From Oehlia diaphana (Eukaryota > Glomeromycota > Glomeromycetes > Glomerales > Glomeraceae), in contig QZLH01000069.1 in NCBI GenBank assembly GCA_003833135.1, positions 48,419 to 112,418 of the forward strand: a stretch of DNA of 64,000 nt, written 5' to 3'. The translations under genes and the position numbers were made by a program. Within the stretch, counting starts at the first letter, position 1. The number at the start of each line of letters is the position of its first letter. Shown piece by piece: positions 11,655-22,568 of the stretch. Below the pieces are notes generated by a model. That model was not told the origin of the DNA, did not search any database, and saw only the letters and a program-made list of their open reading frames with translations.

Positions 11655-13198
11655 ATGTCAAATTCTGGTTCCTTGAAGGAGAAAGCGATACCTTCAACTT
11701 CAACAACAATGAATAGAATGAAAAAATCAATTCCGAAATTTAACATTTCTTTTCCATATGCAGCACAACCTGATATTGGTAAAAAATTTTTTTAATTTCG
11801 AAGAAATTTTTTTCTTTTGAGATTGTTACTGATTAATTTTAATTACCTTAAAAGTTCGAGCAAATCAAAAAGATGTTTATTATCAACAAATTTTAGGAGA
11901 ACAAATGACTAATACATTTCGAATATTTTTTGGTATGACATTAAAAATTTGTTGTAATCTATTTTTTTTTATTTTTTTCATTTTTTTATATTTTTTAATT
12001 ATATTGAATTAATTTCTAGGAACGCGATTACAACATCAGTATCAAAAGGAAGTTAATGTAATTTCAGATCTGTTTTATTTTTGTTTAACAGCCTTATTGG
12101 GTAAAGTTTTAAGCTATTTCGAATTTCATTATTCGGTTTATTTCTATATTTTCTATAATTACTTCTCTGTTTATAAAAGGTACTCAAACATTAGGTGAAG
12201 AATATTGTGACATTATGCAAATTTCAGAATCAACCAAGCAATTCCCATCCGCAAGTGCAAGTATTTAATTCATATCTGATATTCAACTCATGTATACAAC
12301 ATTTTAATATTTACGTTATTGATACATCAGAAACGTGCCACGTTAATCTTTTGCCATGTGTTATTTCCTTATTTATACACGCGAGGCATATCAGAATTGC
12401 GTAAACGTACGAAACCTTCTTGGAAAGAATCACTACAAAGAACCCAACAAATTCATAATACTAAATACGATCGATTACGTGATTCAATATATAGATTACT
12501 TCCTAAATTACAAATATTACTTAAAAATAATGTTCATTCAGTTCATCTTGCTATTTTTTATTTTTATGGAGCTTACTATTTTATATCAAAGCGAGCAACT
12601 GGAATTCGTTATGTATGTATATTAAGGGAATGTACTTTAGGAACTATGATTGTGAATTTAATTATTGGTTATTATCTAGATATTTACAAGACAGTTAGGG
12701 CCTCATGAACAACGTATTGGATACGAGATTCTTGGATTTTTACTTGTAGTACAATTTATCATCCAAGCGTATCGTTTTCAAAAAAGTCTAATTAAAGGAA
12801 CGGATGATAGCTTGTTCAATGAAGTTGAAGAAGAGTAAGCATAAAGATGTTTCATGTATTTTTTAAGAATTTCTTAAGTTAATAAAAGTATTTAAATCAG
12901 GGAAGAATCAGATTTGATGGTTACATCAACAGAAGGATTAACACCTCAAGAAATTGCGGCTCGTAAATGTATACTATGTCTTTCACCACGTAAAAATACT
13001 ACAGCTACCCCTTGCGGACATTTATTTTGTTGGACTTGTATCGTTGATTGTTGTAACAACAAGGTAAAGAAATTTTTTTGGATTTTTTTTTCTTTTTGAA
13101 TCGAAATTAATCAAGCATTTTCTTTACGATAGCCTGAATGTCCATTGTGTAGACAATACATCAACATTTCTCATCTCCTTCCAATTTATAACTATTAG
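11655..13198 (+). CDS. PEX10: Peroxin-10, RING E3 ligase of the peroxisomal import machinery
   Basis: Eight exons (11655-11778, 11855-11932, 12020-12100, 12180-12256, 12331-12612, 12695-12834, 12901-13063, 13133-13198) give 336 aa. The N-terminal Pex2/Pex12-type domain includes GTQTLGEEYCDIMQ and LIFCHVLFPYLYTRG, with hydrophobic segments in the middle. The C-terminal RING reads CILCLSPRKNTTATPCGHLFCWTCI...PECPLCRQ, with all eight zinc ligands. Pex10 sits in the peroxisomal membrane with Pex2 and Pex12. Together they ubiquitinate the receptor Pex5, whose gene is also in this window at 59.7 kb. Intron 4 needs a GC donor (GCAAGT at 12257) to keep the frame; GT alternatives nearby shift it. The length matches the family. 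Confidence 0.93.
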
Positions 13199-13241
13199 AC
13201 TGACAAGTTATAGTTTGTAGTTTTAGTTAAATTTTATTAAT

Positions 13242-13466
13242 ATGAGGAGAATTAAATAGGAGATTACAAAGTACAATTAAATAATTATGAGGAGAATTAA
13301 ATAAGAGATTACAAAGTACAATTAAATAATAATGAGGAGAATTAAATAGGAGATTACAAAGTACAATTAAATAATTATGAGGAGAATTAAATAAGAGATT
13401 ACGAAGTACAATTAAATGATTATGAGGAGAATTAAATAAGAGATTACAAAGTACAATTAAATAATA
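13242..13466. repeat. Tandem repeat, 45-bp unit, 5 copies
   Basis: Five head-to-tail copies start at 13242, 13287, 13332, 13377 and 13422. Each begins ATGAGGAGAATTAAATA and ends in a poly-AT stretch. Copies differ at only a few positions (AGGAG/AAGAG, TTATG/TAATG, one ACAAAG/ACGAAG), which implies recent expansion. The array fills the spacer between the convergent PEX10 and pantothenate synthase genes and covers the stop codon of the latter. Confidence 0.95.
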
Positions 13467-14607
13467 AGTTATCGATTATTCTAGTTGTTCCAACAAATAA
13501 AGCACCCGATATAATTGCGCCTTTTCCTTCTTCAACCTCTTGTAATTCTTCTAAAGTTGTAGGATCAGCTATAGATAAATAGTCTAGTTTTAACTCGAAC
13601 CCTAAATTTTTTTCCTTAACTTTTTTAGTAGCTTCCTCTACTATTTCATATCCTTTACTCAATAATATTTCTCTGTTTCTTTCTCTTTTATCAAGTCCAT
13701 TTTTAATGGTAGTTAGAGCGTTATATAACGCTGTAGCATAATTACGCATTTCAGGTGTTAAATATTGGTTACGAGAACTCATTGCTAATCCATTATGCTC
13801 CCTTTTGGTAGCCCCAACGTGCATTTCAATAGGAAAATGTAAATCCGAAATTAATGCGCGAATTACTGCACATTGTTGTGCATCTTTTTGACCAAAAAAT
13901 GTGTGATTCGGTTGCACTATATTAAATAATTTTGCTACTACTGTTGATACCCCCCGAAAAAATAAAGGCCTAGTTGTACCTTCTAACTAATGGAATAAGA
14001 AAATAATTTTTTTTAAAAAAATTGAACATAATCTCATTAAATATGAATGAATATGTTAATACCTGATGAGATATTCCTTTTACTTCAATAAAAGTACCTT
14101 TTTGCTTTTCGATTTCAAGTGGAATACCAGATGGATAAATATCTTTAACTTTCGGTAAAAATACGCTATCGACACAATTTAATGAATGAAGTAATTCTAA
14201 ATCATGTGAAAGTGTACGAGGATATTTATCTAAATCTTCATTTGGACCGAATTGGGCTGGATTTACGAATATTGATACTACAACTATCGGACAATGCTCA
14301 CTCGCTTGTTTCACTTTTGACATATAAAAAAGAATTTTGTACAAGAGAACACGATAAGAATTCGTAGAATATAAAGAATGAATTCGATAATACCCTGTTT
14401 ACCTAAATTTAAATGACCTTCATGTAATGAACCCATTGTAGGTACGAATGCAACTTGTTTATCTTGTTTTATGAATTGCTGTCTCCAACTTCTAAATGAA
14501 GGTATAGTCTCTAAAATTTTGATTGATTGTTCTTTTTGAGAACTCATACTTCTAAACCTAAAGAAATTGTTTATGGAACTTAGTAATTTAGGTCGTAACA
14601 TATACAT
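13444..14607 (-). CDS. PAN6: Pantothenate synthase (pantoate-beta-alanine ligase)
   Basis: Three exons (14607-14403, 14313-14063, 13986-13444) give 332 aa. The enzyme joins pantoate and beta-alanine with ATP to make pantothenate, the CoA precursor. Family motifs are complete: FVPTMGSLHEGHLNL (HxGH nucleotide site), SIFVNPAQFGPNEDLDKYPR, LEGTTRPLFFRGV, FGQKDAQQ and MSSRNQYL. Intron 2 ends at the TAG just before the LEG codons, which restores the motif. The N-terminal 20 residues are basic and hydroxylated; a later Met (MSSQKE, position 21) is an alternative start, so targeting is uncertain. The last residues (FNCTL) and the stop fall inside the 45-bp repeat array, so the C-terminus may vary between strains. 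Confidence 0.93.
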
Positions 14608-14940
14608 GTGGGCGGAATTATTTCAAGATAATTTAGAAATAAGGCGGAGTAATGGTGAAACAAATTTTTGTTCGAAAATTCATATGAAAATAGTATAAAT
14701 TGTATTACACCAGAATTGGTGAATTTAATTCACATCCCTCGCACTATCTGTCACATGTGCGCCACACTTAATTTCAGTCAAGCTGCATAATGCCGGCCAT
14801 ATCGTGACATTTTTATTAGATTATGTTAAACGTGTTGAACGAATAGTCTTACTGCTCCTTGATAATCGATTTTACGACGCGAAGGCTGGTTTGGTTACTT
14901 TTCTCAATCATTTTCATTTTTAAATCATATATTATCACCC
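14608..14940. promoter_or_regulatory. Divergent promoter region
   Basis: A 333-base spacer between the divergent pantothenate synthase and mannanase-like genes. No recognisable operator beyond general AT-rich sequence. Both promoters must lie here. Confidence 0.4.
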
Positions 14941-16724
14941 ATGAATAGAATCTTGGTCTTTGCATTATATTTATCAATAATAATATCACTTTTATATTTA
15001 TCCAAGTTTGTAAAAATAAGCTTACTGGAAAGTGAAACGTCTAATGATTATGAAATGTCTGCTTCCGAGAAACCTATAATTAGTCCTGCTAATAAGAGTA
15101 ACATTCCTGAACTATCTTCCAAAGAGTTCATTAAGGTTGATGGAACTCTATTTAAGAAAAATGATAAAAGTTATTATATCATCGGAGCAAATTATTGGCA
15201 GGCAATGAATTTAGGAGCGCCTGAAAATGGAAATAGGTCGAGGGTACTTGAAGATTTGGAAATATTAAAAAAACATGGGGTTAATTGTGTAAGAATTATA
15301 GCGGGCAGTGAAGGACCTAATGGAGAACCTTATAGAATGTATCCAGCTTTAATGAATTCTCCTGGCGATTATAATGAAAATGTTTTTCAAGGTATGAAAA
15401 TGATTTCTACATAACGTCTTTGTTGAGTGTAGATAATCTGATTTTTAAATTATAGGTCTTGATTGGTTTCTTGCTCAATTGAGTCAATTCAACATGACTG
15501 CAATCATGGTAATTCAATAATTTCAATTTATTTTTTTAAATCACATAAGTATAAACCTTCTCATTTAAAAAAAAAAACTTCCTTTTTATTTTATGCAGGT
15601 ATTATCAAATTACTGGCATTGGTCAGGTGGATTCGCCCAATATGTTAATTGGGTAGATCCATCTAAACCAATTCCGTATCCCGTACCCGAAGATTATTTG
15701 TCATTTGAACTTTACGCAGCACGTTTTTATTCTGATTCATCAATTTATTCTAAGACACAATCTTATTATCTCGAACACATAAAATCTATAATTACAAGAA
15801 ATAATACTATTACGAGTCAAATCTATAAGAATGATCCAAATATTTTTGCATGGGAATTAGTTAATGAGCCACAAGCAATTAAGGTTGGAAATGATAGTCA
15901 TAATATTATATTTAAATGGATTGATGATACTGCTAAATTTATCAAAGAATTGGATAAAAATCATTTGGTTTCTACCGGTGCTGAAGGCAAAAATGGTGAA
16001 GAATGGTTTATTACTATGCATAAAAGTCCGCATATAGGTAAATTAATTTATAAGGCATAATATTTTTAGGTTATTAAGTGTTAGATAACATAATGCGTTT
16101 TTATATATAGATTTTACAAGCGCTCATATATGGGTAGAAAATTGGGGATACTATAATTCAGATGATTCTTCATTAGAGAATTATCAAAAAGCCGAAACAT
16201 TCATGTTAAATTTTTTACAAAATGTTAGTGATTGGTCTACACAAAAACTAAATAAACCTTTATTAGTAGGAGAATATGGTAAAATGACTTAATTTTTTTT
16301 TTAAAAAGGTGGTTGTTTAATTTTTTTATTAATTTTCCCGTTCTCAATTAGGAATGGCAAGAGATGCTTGGTCGGGTGCATCAAAATATTCACCTCTCGC
16401 AACAGTAATAAATAGAACTAAATACTTTAGTTCATTAGCTAATAAAGTTTTTGAATTGGAAAAACAGAAGGCTTGCACTGGACACATGTTTTGGGCTTTT
16501 GCTGGTATCGCTAGACCAAGTGATCCTACTCCTACTTGGATTGGTGATCCCCCACATGAACGTAAGTTATTTAAAAAATTTTCCGATTTTAAAGAAAAGG
16601 AAAGATTCAAACTAAATATTTTTTTTTTCTTCTAGCACCAGGATGGTATTCTATATATGATTCCGATGAAAAAACTTTAAATGTCTTTTCTGAGCATGCC
16701 AAACGAGTAGCTGAATTAAATTAA
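14941..16724 (+). CDS. GH5 mannan endo-1,4-beta-mannosidase-like protein
   Basis: Six exons (14941-15391, 15456-15508, 15599-16037, 16111-16278, 16352-16561, 16636-16724) encode about 470 aa. Residues 4-22 are hydrophobic (ILVFALYLSIIISLLYLSK), a signal anchor or signal peptide. The catalytic domain has the GH5 subfamily 7 look: GANYWQAMNLG, HGVNCVRI, LSNYWHWSGGFAQYV, the acid/base in FAWELVNEPQA, FTSAHIWVENWGYY, and the nucleophile in LLVGEYGMARDAW. The end reads GHMFWAFAG and GWYSIYDSD. It should hydrolyse beta-1,4-mannan, either fungal or plant-derived. AM fungi retain few plant cell-wall hydrolases, so a self-wall or interface role is possible (inference). Every intron is canonical and the frame is intact. 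Confidence 0.88.
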
Positions 16725-17076
16725 TATTTTAAATTAATTTGTTATTTTATTATGTACTTTACATTTCAATCCATTTTACGTTATATTTATTTATTTATTA
16801 TAATAATGAAAATTTTCCCATTAAAAAATATTTATTCAAAATAAAGTACAGTATAATATAATAATTCTATTTTACAAAATCTTTAAAATTTCACAATTTC
16901 AAGCAATTAAACTAAAAAAATTCGGAAATAAAAATGAAAGGTAGTTCTGTGACAGTGTCTTACTGAAGAACAGAACGCAAACTTTAAAGTTGACATTGAT
17001 ACAACATAGACTTAAATGATATTTATTCCCTAAATTATTTTTAAATGTTATTCATATTATAGTTTACGCTAGATAA

Positions 17077-17099
17077 TTGACCAAGAAATCCTTGGTCAA
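17077..17099. repeat. Short perfect inverted repeat
   Basis: TTGACCAAG, a 5-base loop AAATC, then CTTGGTCAA. It could form a small hairpin or be a dimeric protein site. It lies about 350 bases downstream of the mannanase-like gene. Confidence 0.6.
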
Positions 17100-17357
17100 A
17101 ATTCTTTGGTTCATAACAACAATAACTCACTTTCGAGTTCAACAAAGAAGTTTTATGCACGATTCTTTATTCGATTTTCGAAATGCGTGATTTTCAACCA
17201 AAGACAATGACACTCTTATACAATTATATGTATTATCGACAGAATTACATATGATCACCTACAATTAAAGGATAGTTTTAATATTATAAATCAAAACATT
17301 TAATAATGATAACAGAATTAATTACTTCAGAACAATCGAATCTTCACAACATACGGT

Positions 17358-18015
17358 ATTAAAACTTCACCTCTTGTAAATAATAAATTCCTCATTCTTC
17401 GCAATGTTTTTCTATTATACGATATTTTAATCAATGAAAATACTTCAATTTCCTGCTATCCTTAAGCTAATATGTAATATGTTAGTTAAACAACTTCATC
17501 TAATTCAATATCAAACACGAATTTTAATGCCTAAACCTCTAAACAATAATAATCCAAAGATTCAATCCACACAACACACTAAACTCACCTCTTGTAGATA
17601 ACAAATTCAACTCATTCTTCGCAATGTTTTTTCTATCATACGATATTTTAATCAATGAAAATACTTCAATTTCCTGCTATCCTTAAGCTAATATGTAATA
17701 TGTTAGTTAAACAACTTCATCTAATTCAATATCAAACACGAATTTTAATGCCTAAACCTCTAAACAATAATAATCCAAAGATTCAATCCACACAACACAC
17801 TAAAACTCACCTCTTGTAGATAACAAATTCAACTCATTCTTCGCAATGGTTTTTCTATCATACGATATTTTAATCAATGAAAATACTTCAATTTCCTGCT
17901 ATCCTTAAGCTAATATGTTAGTTAAACTTCAATCATCTAATCCAATATCAAACACGAATTTTTTAATACTTAAACCTTTAAACAATAATATACCTATAAT
18001 AATCTAAAGATTCAA
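17358..18015. repeat. Tandem repeat, ~221-bp unit, three copies
   Basis: The landmark TCCTGCTATCCTTAAGCTAA occurs at 17451, 17672 and 17894, a period of 221-222 bases. Copies 1 and 2 are nearly identical. Copy 3 lacks a few bases (GTAATAT missing before GTTAGTTAAAC) and diverges toward its end. No long open frame crosses it. Confidence 0.93.
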
Positions 18016-18519
18016 ACAAATCATATCGAACTCGTTACGAGGGTAATCTCAATGGGATTGAAATTAGTTTTTTAAACGAGAAATTTTAAAATTCTGAAAA
18101 AAAAATTCACATAAATTCTAAAGCTGCTATTACCCATTTTTTTTTTGATAATTCTTTTGCTGGTAGACCTTCTACTAATAATGTGTACAAATATTTATAG
18201 TAATATTTAAACTGATAACAAATTAATTTTTATAAATATTTCATGTATATATAAAATTAATTGATTTTATTCATAATTCGTTAAAGGAGACAGAACGAGA
18301 TTATAAAAAGAGTCAATCGAAATACATTTATACATGAAACAAAACTATTATTTTTATTACCACAACTTTTCATATTAATATAGTTTTCTGCGACGAGAAA
18401 ATATATAGAAAAGTGATTACAATTATTAGTTTCTTCACTAGCTCTCATGATATTTCTATTTAAACTCTTACATGGTTAAAATAATTAAGAAAAAATAATT
18501 TCATCACCATCATCGCGTT

Positions 18520-20229
18520 TTAATAAACGCCAGGAATAAAAATATATGGAACTTGACGACAATATTCATCCCAATCTTTACCATATTTTCTTGCACATCT
18601 CTCCATATCCCTTGTAACTCTATGAGTTAATACAAAAACGAAAAATGCGGGATAAAAATATGGTATTGGTGTATTAAAACCACAAATAAATCCCCATGAA
18701 AATGCCATCATTAAATCTGCCGAATAATGAATTTTACGTGCATATCCCCACCATCCGCTTGTTAGTATAAGGTTCCCTTGTTTAGTTTTAATGTATGAAG
18801 GATTTTCTAATGTACCCCAAGGTAATTGTGGAAATGTGCCACGTGGAATATATGTTCCATTTAATATCATTCTAAAACGATTTTTTTGAGAATTTGCTGT
18901 ATCCCTAAAAGGGTTAAATAATATTAAATTTAATAAAATTTTTCATTTGAGAAGTTAATGAAAAATTTAGAAAATAATGATTTACCAAATATAATAACCC
19001 GATATTAATAATGCATAGCAGAAAAAAGTCCATACTGGTGAATGTTGAATTGGTCTGCCATTATCAATACTAGAAAGATGAAGGTATAAAGTTCCAAGAC
19101 AATATGTAAATGGTACTAAAGCAAAGCAAAAATTATTATTACTGAATTGTATTTTAATATATTTAAATTAGTTCATTTTTACCTCCGGCAAAATTCCAAA
19201 ATATGAGCATAAAGCCAAACTAAAAATCAAATTTTAATTTTAATAAAAACATTAAATCATTGAATGACGTCCAATTATTATACCTTTTCATATGTCATAT
19301 CCCAAGTGGTTGGGATACATTCTTCTCCCTTAGCACAAGCATTAACATACAAGAAATGTGCCAAGACCATAAATGCCATAGATGCAGAAACATAACCAAA
19401 CATTTCATATTCTTTAACAGCAGCAGAAACAGAAATATAAAACAGCACAACCTAAAAAAATAACAAAAAAAAGCAATAAATATCTTCCTTTTTTATTCTT
19501 TTTTAGTTGTATTATGTTTCCACTGATAATTCTCCTTGATCTTACCCAAGGAACGCGAATTTCAGCAAACATTTTAAGGTCAACTCTTCCAAGACGAGGA
19601 TTTAAAGCAGCCCCCATAAAAAGATCATACGCTATATTACCAGACATACGATATTGATTTCCTTGAATAATAGTTACAATATACACAGTAAAAGTGATGG
19701 TAAATCCAGTTATAATAGCCACAGTCATCAGAGGACCAAGATTATCGATAATTTCGGTTAATCTAAAATAACCGTAACGATGAAGTATATATGAAGTAAT
19801 TAAAGTGACATACCAAGACATCACTCCATTACATAAGTAATCCAATTTTTTCCCATTCAATGAAGCTACGGGTGCTCCTTTTACAATCGGCCCCGGCATA
19901 AAATATGCCAAAAATAGTTCATATAGACAAAACATTAAATAAATTTTAGTAGCATACCAAGTTGGCCATGCTTCTTTAATTATTTGAGACCATAACTCTC
20001 CTTCTAATGGTAATACTAATTTACCACGATAAAATTGTAGACATCCCCATAAGTAAAACATTAATAATGGAAATCCTATCATCATTGCCGTGACTCCCCA
20101 CGGACCTCCGAATTCAAATACAATTTCATTATCAGTATCTATTAGAGTTACATTCTTTTTCTGCTTAATATCAACGGATGTTATTCCGTTAATATTAGGT
20201 TTGACTTTCACCGTGTGTTTGGAGACCAT
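18520..20229 (-). CDS. ERG4: Delta(24(24(1)))-sterol reductase, Erg4 type
   Basis: Five exons, the first 20229-19546 and the second 19451-19284, give about 467 aa, the length of yeast Erg4. The opening block [20 protein letters not shown] and the block [20 protein letters not shown] are Erg4-specific. The family signature near the C-terminus reads [19 protein letters not shown] in the order expected (here [12 protein letters not shown]). It ends [27 protein letters not shown]. Around eight hydrophobic membrane segments are visible. The enzyme reduces the C24(28) double bond with NADPH in the ER. AM fungi are reported to make 24-alkyl cholesterols rather than ergosterol; this reductase fits that. 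ERG24 and ERG3 are ruled out by the motifs. Confidence 0.93.
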
Positions 20230-21089
20230 TTGAGAGGATTTATCGCGTTAATTTTTTTTTTTTTAGAAAAAAAAATGAAACCTCTCTTTTCTAGTCAAAG
20301 CATGCGTTATATAAATAAAAAAAAAAGATTAGAAGCTACATTGTTACGTCAGTTGTTTTTTTTTTTCATAAAAAAAGGTACACGACAGGTTTGCGGATCT
20401 ATAAATGTTCCGCTCAGTTTTTTCCAGATAATCAAATTACTATAAATGGGAATGTCTGGTGATCACGTGATATTAAATTCAATCATCCTACATCACACCC
20501 TGTTTTCTATCTATCCTGAAGATACCCCAGTTTTTCGCTACTTGTAGTTGTTAACTTCTATTATGTTTTGTCATTGGTTACTCCTCTCTGAAATAAAATA
20601 AAATAAAAATACAAAATATTTTAATGTTATAGTCTTATAGACAAAAGCAGAGGTCGTGAAACTTTAGATATGACTTCTAAATTATAGGCATGGCGATTCC
20701 ATTTTGAGGATAGCAAGTGATGGTTATTTTAGTTATTTTACATTAACGTAGTGGAAGATTTCGGAAAAATTTAGATAATGCATAAAAACGGGGGGTTTTT
20801 TTTTTAATGTGACCGAAATTGGCGGCAATGATTATCACATTTTAAGTATTAAGTAGAGTCTCCGGCATTTTGTATAATATTCCGGAAATCTGCTGCGTCC
20901 CGACCGGAAAAATTCCGGAATTATAAAATCCAAGTTCCATAAGCTATACCGTATTTGTCATACATCTATTTGTCAGCATTCGTAGGCAATGTAATAAATC
21001 ATGTGATCGATCACGGGCTTTTAGACGACCATTGTTGATCGCTGCGGTCGATTTCCCTATCTTTACAAAGTTAAAAAAAAACTTTTTCA
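20230..21089. other. Divergent intergenic region
   Basis: About 860 bases between ERG4 (-) and NAA38 (+). It holds a T/A-rich tract near 20251-20275 and a TTACGTCA site at 20344-20351. GC-richer patches with CCGG motifs occur near 20860-20930 and a palindromic GATCGATCACG-like patch near 21004. No gene is seen. Confidence 0.5.
20343..20351 (+). promoter_or_regulatory. CRE-like site upstream of ERG4
   Basis: GTTACGTCA (TGACGTAAC on the minus strand) lies about 115 bases upstream of the ERG4 start codon. It matches an ATF/CREB half-site core. Function is inferred. Confidence 0.35.
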
Positions 21090-21417
21090 ATGGCGGATAC
21101 ACCAAAAATCAGACAACTACGATCATACCTTAACTTACGAACTAGAATCACTGCTTCAGACAATCGGGTATTTAATGGAATTTTTATGTGCATTGACAAA
21201 TATAAAAATATTATTTTATCGCAAACTGAAGAATTTCGGGATGGTAACTACTTAACTATTTTAAAAACTTTTTTTCCTATTTTAAAGTTAATTAACTAAC
21301 TACTTTCTTTTTTTTTTTTTAGCCGAAAAGAGGTTTGTGGGACTTGTTATGATACCTGGAAAACATATTATTAAAGCTGAAATTGAAGATTTAGAACTTT
21401 CCGACGAATATACGTGA
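21090..21417 (+). CDS. NAA38: NatC auxiliary subunit NAA38 (LSM-domain protein)
   Basis: Two exons (21090-21243, 21323-21417) give 82 aa. The whole protein is one Sm/LSM fold: RITASDNRVFNGIFMCIDKYKNIILSQTEEF, then KRFVGLVMIPGKHIIKAEIE. The line VGLVMIPGKHI is typical of LSMD1/NAA38 (yeast Mak31), the small subunit of the NatC N-terminal acetyltransferase, rather than of spliceosomal Sm proteins. It acts at the ribosome with Naa30 and Naa35. The protein is short, as expected, and has no extra tail. Confidence 0.82.
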
Positions 21418-21622
21418 AAGATTTTTAATTTTCTCTTTTTTTTTTTTTTTTTTTTGAAAAAAAGGATTATTATATTAAAATTTTAACTATATAATACAAA
21501 ATACAAATAAAATACAAATTTTATCCATTTCGACAGTTGAATTTTATTGTGCTCATCAAACTAATCTACGATAGTTCTATTCATAATAATAATTAAATAA
21601 TATAGATAATAAAAATTTCAAA

Positions 21623-22568
21623 TTATTTTTTACCCTCGAGCCTCATATTCCTCGTTGCAGAAGGAATAGTAACCGTTATTCCGTCCAAATCTTCTCTCAT
21701 TACGATCTGACATCCTAACCGTGAACTGCATGCATTACAAAGAAACTTAGTGACAAATTATAGAGAAGTAAAATCAAATCATGAAAAGTTATACTTACGT
21801 CTCTGTTAAACCAAATGCTAGATCCAACATATCATTTTCTTCATCGGTTGGTTCTTCAAGTTTATCATAATATTCCGGCTCCACAATTACATGACATGTG
21901 GAACACGCTAATGATCCTTCACACGCACCTACATACAATAAAATTGTAAAAATATAAAATATTAATTGAGCAATTGAACAATTAAAATTAATAAATTTAA
22001 TTTGATCGAACAAACATTCTAGATCAATATCATGCGCTTGAGTAATATCCATAATACTATCTCCAATATTAGCATCTATGGTTATTTTTTCGCCTTCGGG
22101 AGTAATAAAGTTAATCTTCACTCTATATTTTTCAAAGGGATAGATTAAAATAAGCTAGAATGAATAATTTTAATTACATAAAAAAAAAAAAAAAATAATA
22201 AAAAAAAATAAATTTACCTACCCCTCCCCTTCTTTCGGTGGAGTTATTTCTTTATGACAAAACACTAGCAAATTCAATATTTAGTAAAATTTTCAATATA
22301 AAAAATGTAAAAATACGAAGCATTAATTATATATTATACCTCTTGAATTCGAAAATTTTCTGAATTGATCTAATGTCGTTATTGGTACAAACTTATTTTT
22401 CGTTGTTTTGGGAATGTTATTCCATATTACTTTATTTCCAGGATTTTGTTTAAAAAAAGTATTTATATGCATAATTTGTTGCTGTCGTTTATTTAGAAAA
22501 GAATTAGACGAAGATATAATACTTTTAGTATTTTGTCGTAAGTATCGCGAGAACATTATCAATATCAT
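21623..22568 (-). CDS. YAH1: Mitochondrial [2Fe-2S] ferredoxin (adrenodoxin/Yah1 type)
   Basis: Exons: 22568-22340, a short one near 22254-22211, then pieces encoding [19 protein letters not shown], the cluster loop, and TSRLGCQMIVREDLDGI. The N-terminus is basic and Ser/Asn-rich ([17 protein letters not shown]), a plausible mitochondrial presequence; the ATG at 22556 is an equally good start. Cluster cysteines fit the family: [14 protein letters not shown] plus [25 protein letters not shown] is nearly invariant in Yah1. The protein donates electrons for Fe-S cluster and heme A synthesis. One oddity: the splice junction before ACEG gives Cys where relatives have Gly (ECAC in place of EGAC). 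The C-terminus ends RLEGKK. Confidence 0.9.

Larger units (their letters stand above)
16725..18519. other. Intergenic region between convergent genes
   Basis: No gene is seen in about 1.8 kb. It contains a 9-bp perfect inverted repeat at 17077-17099 and a three-copy ~221-bp tandem repeat at about 17358-18015, listed separately. The rest is simple AT-rich DNA. Confidence 0.6.

Noticed and set aside
13242..13466. CRISPR-like array
   Set aside because: Repeats are contiguous with no spacers; ordinary minisatellite in a eukaryote.
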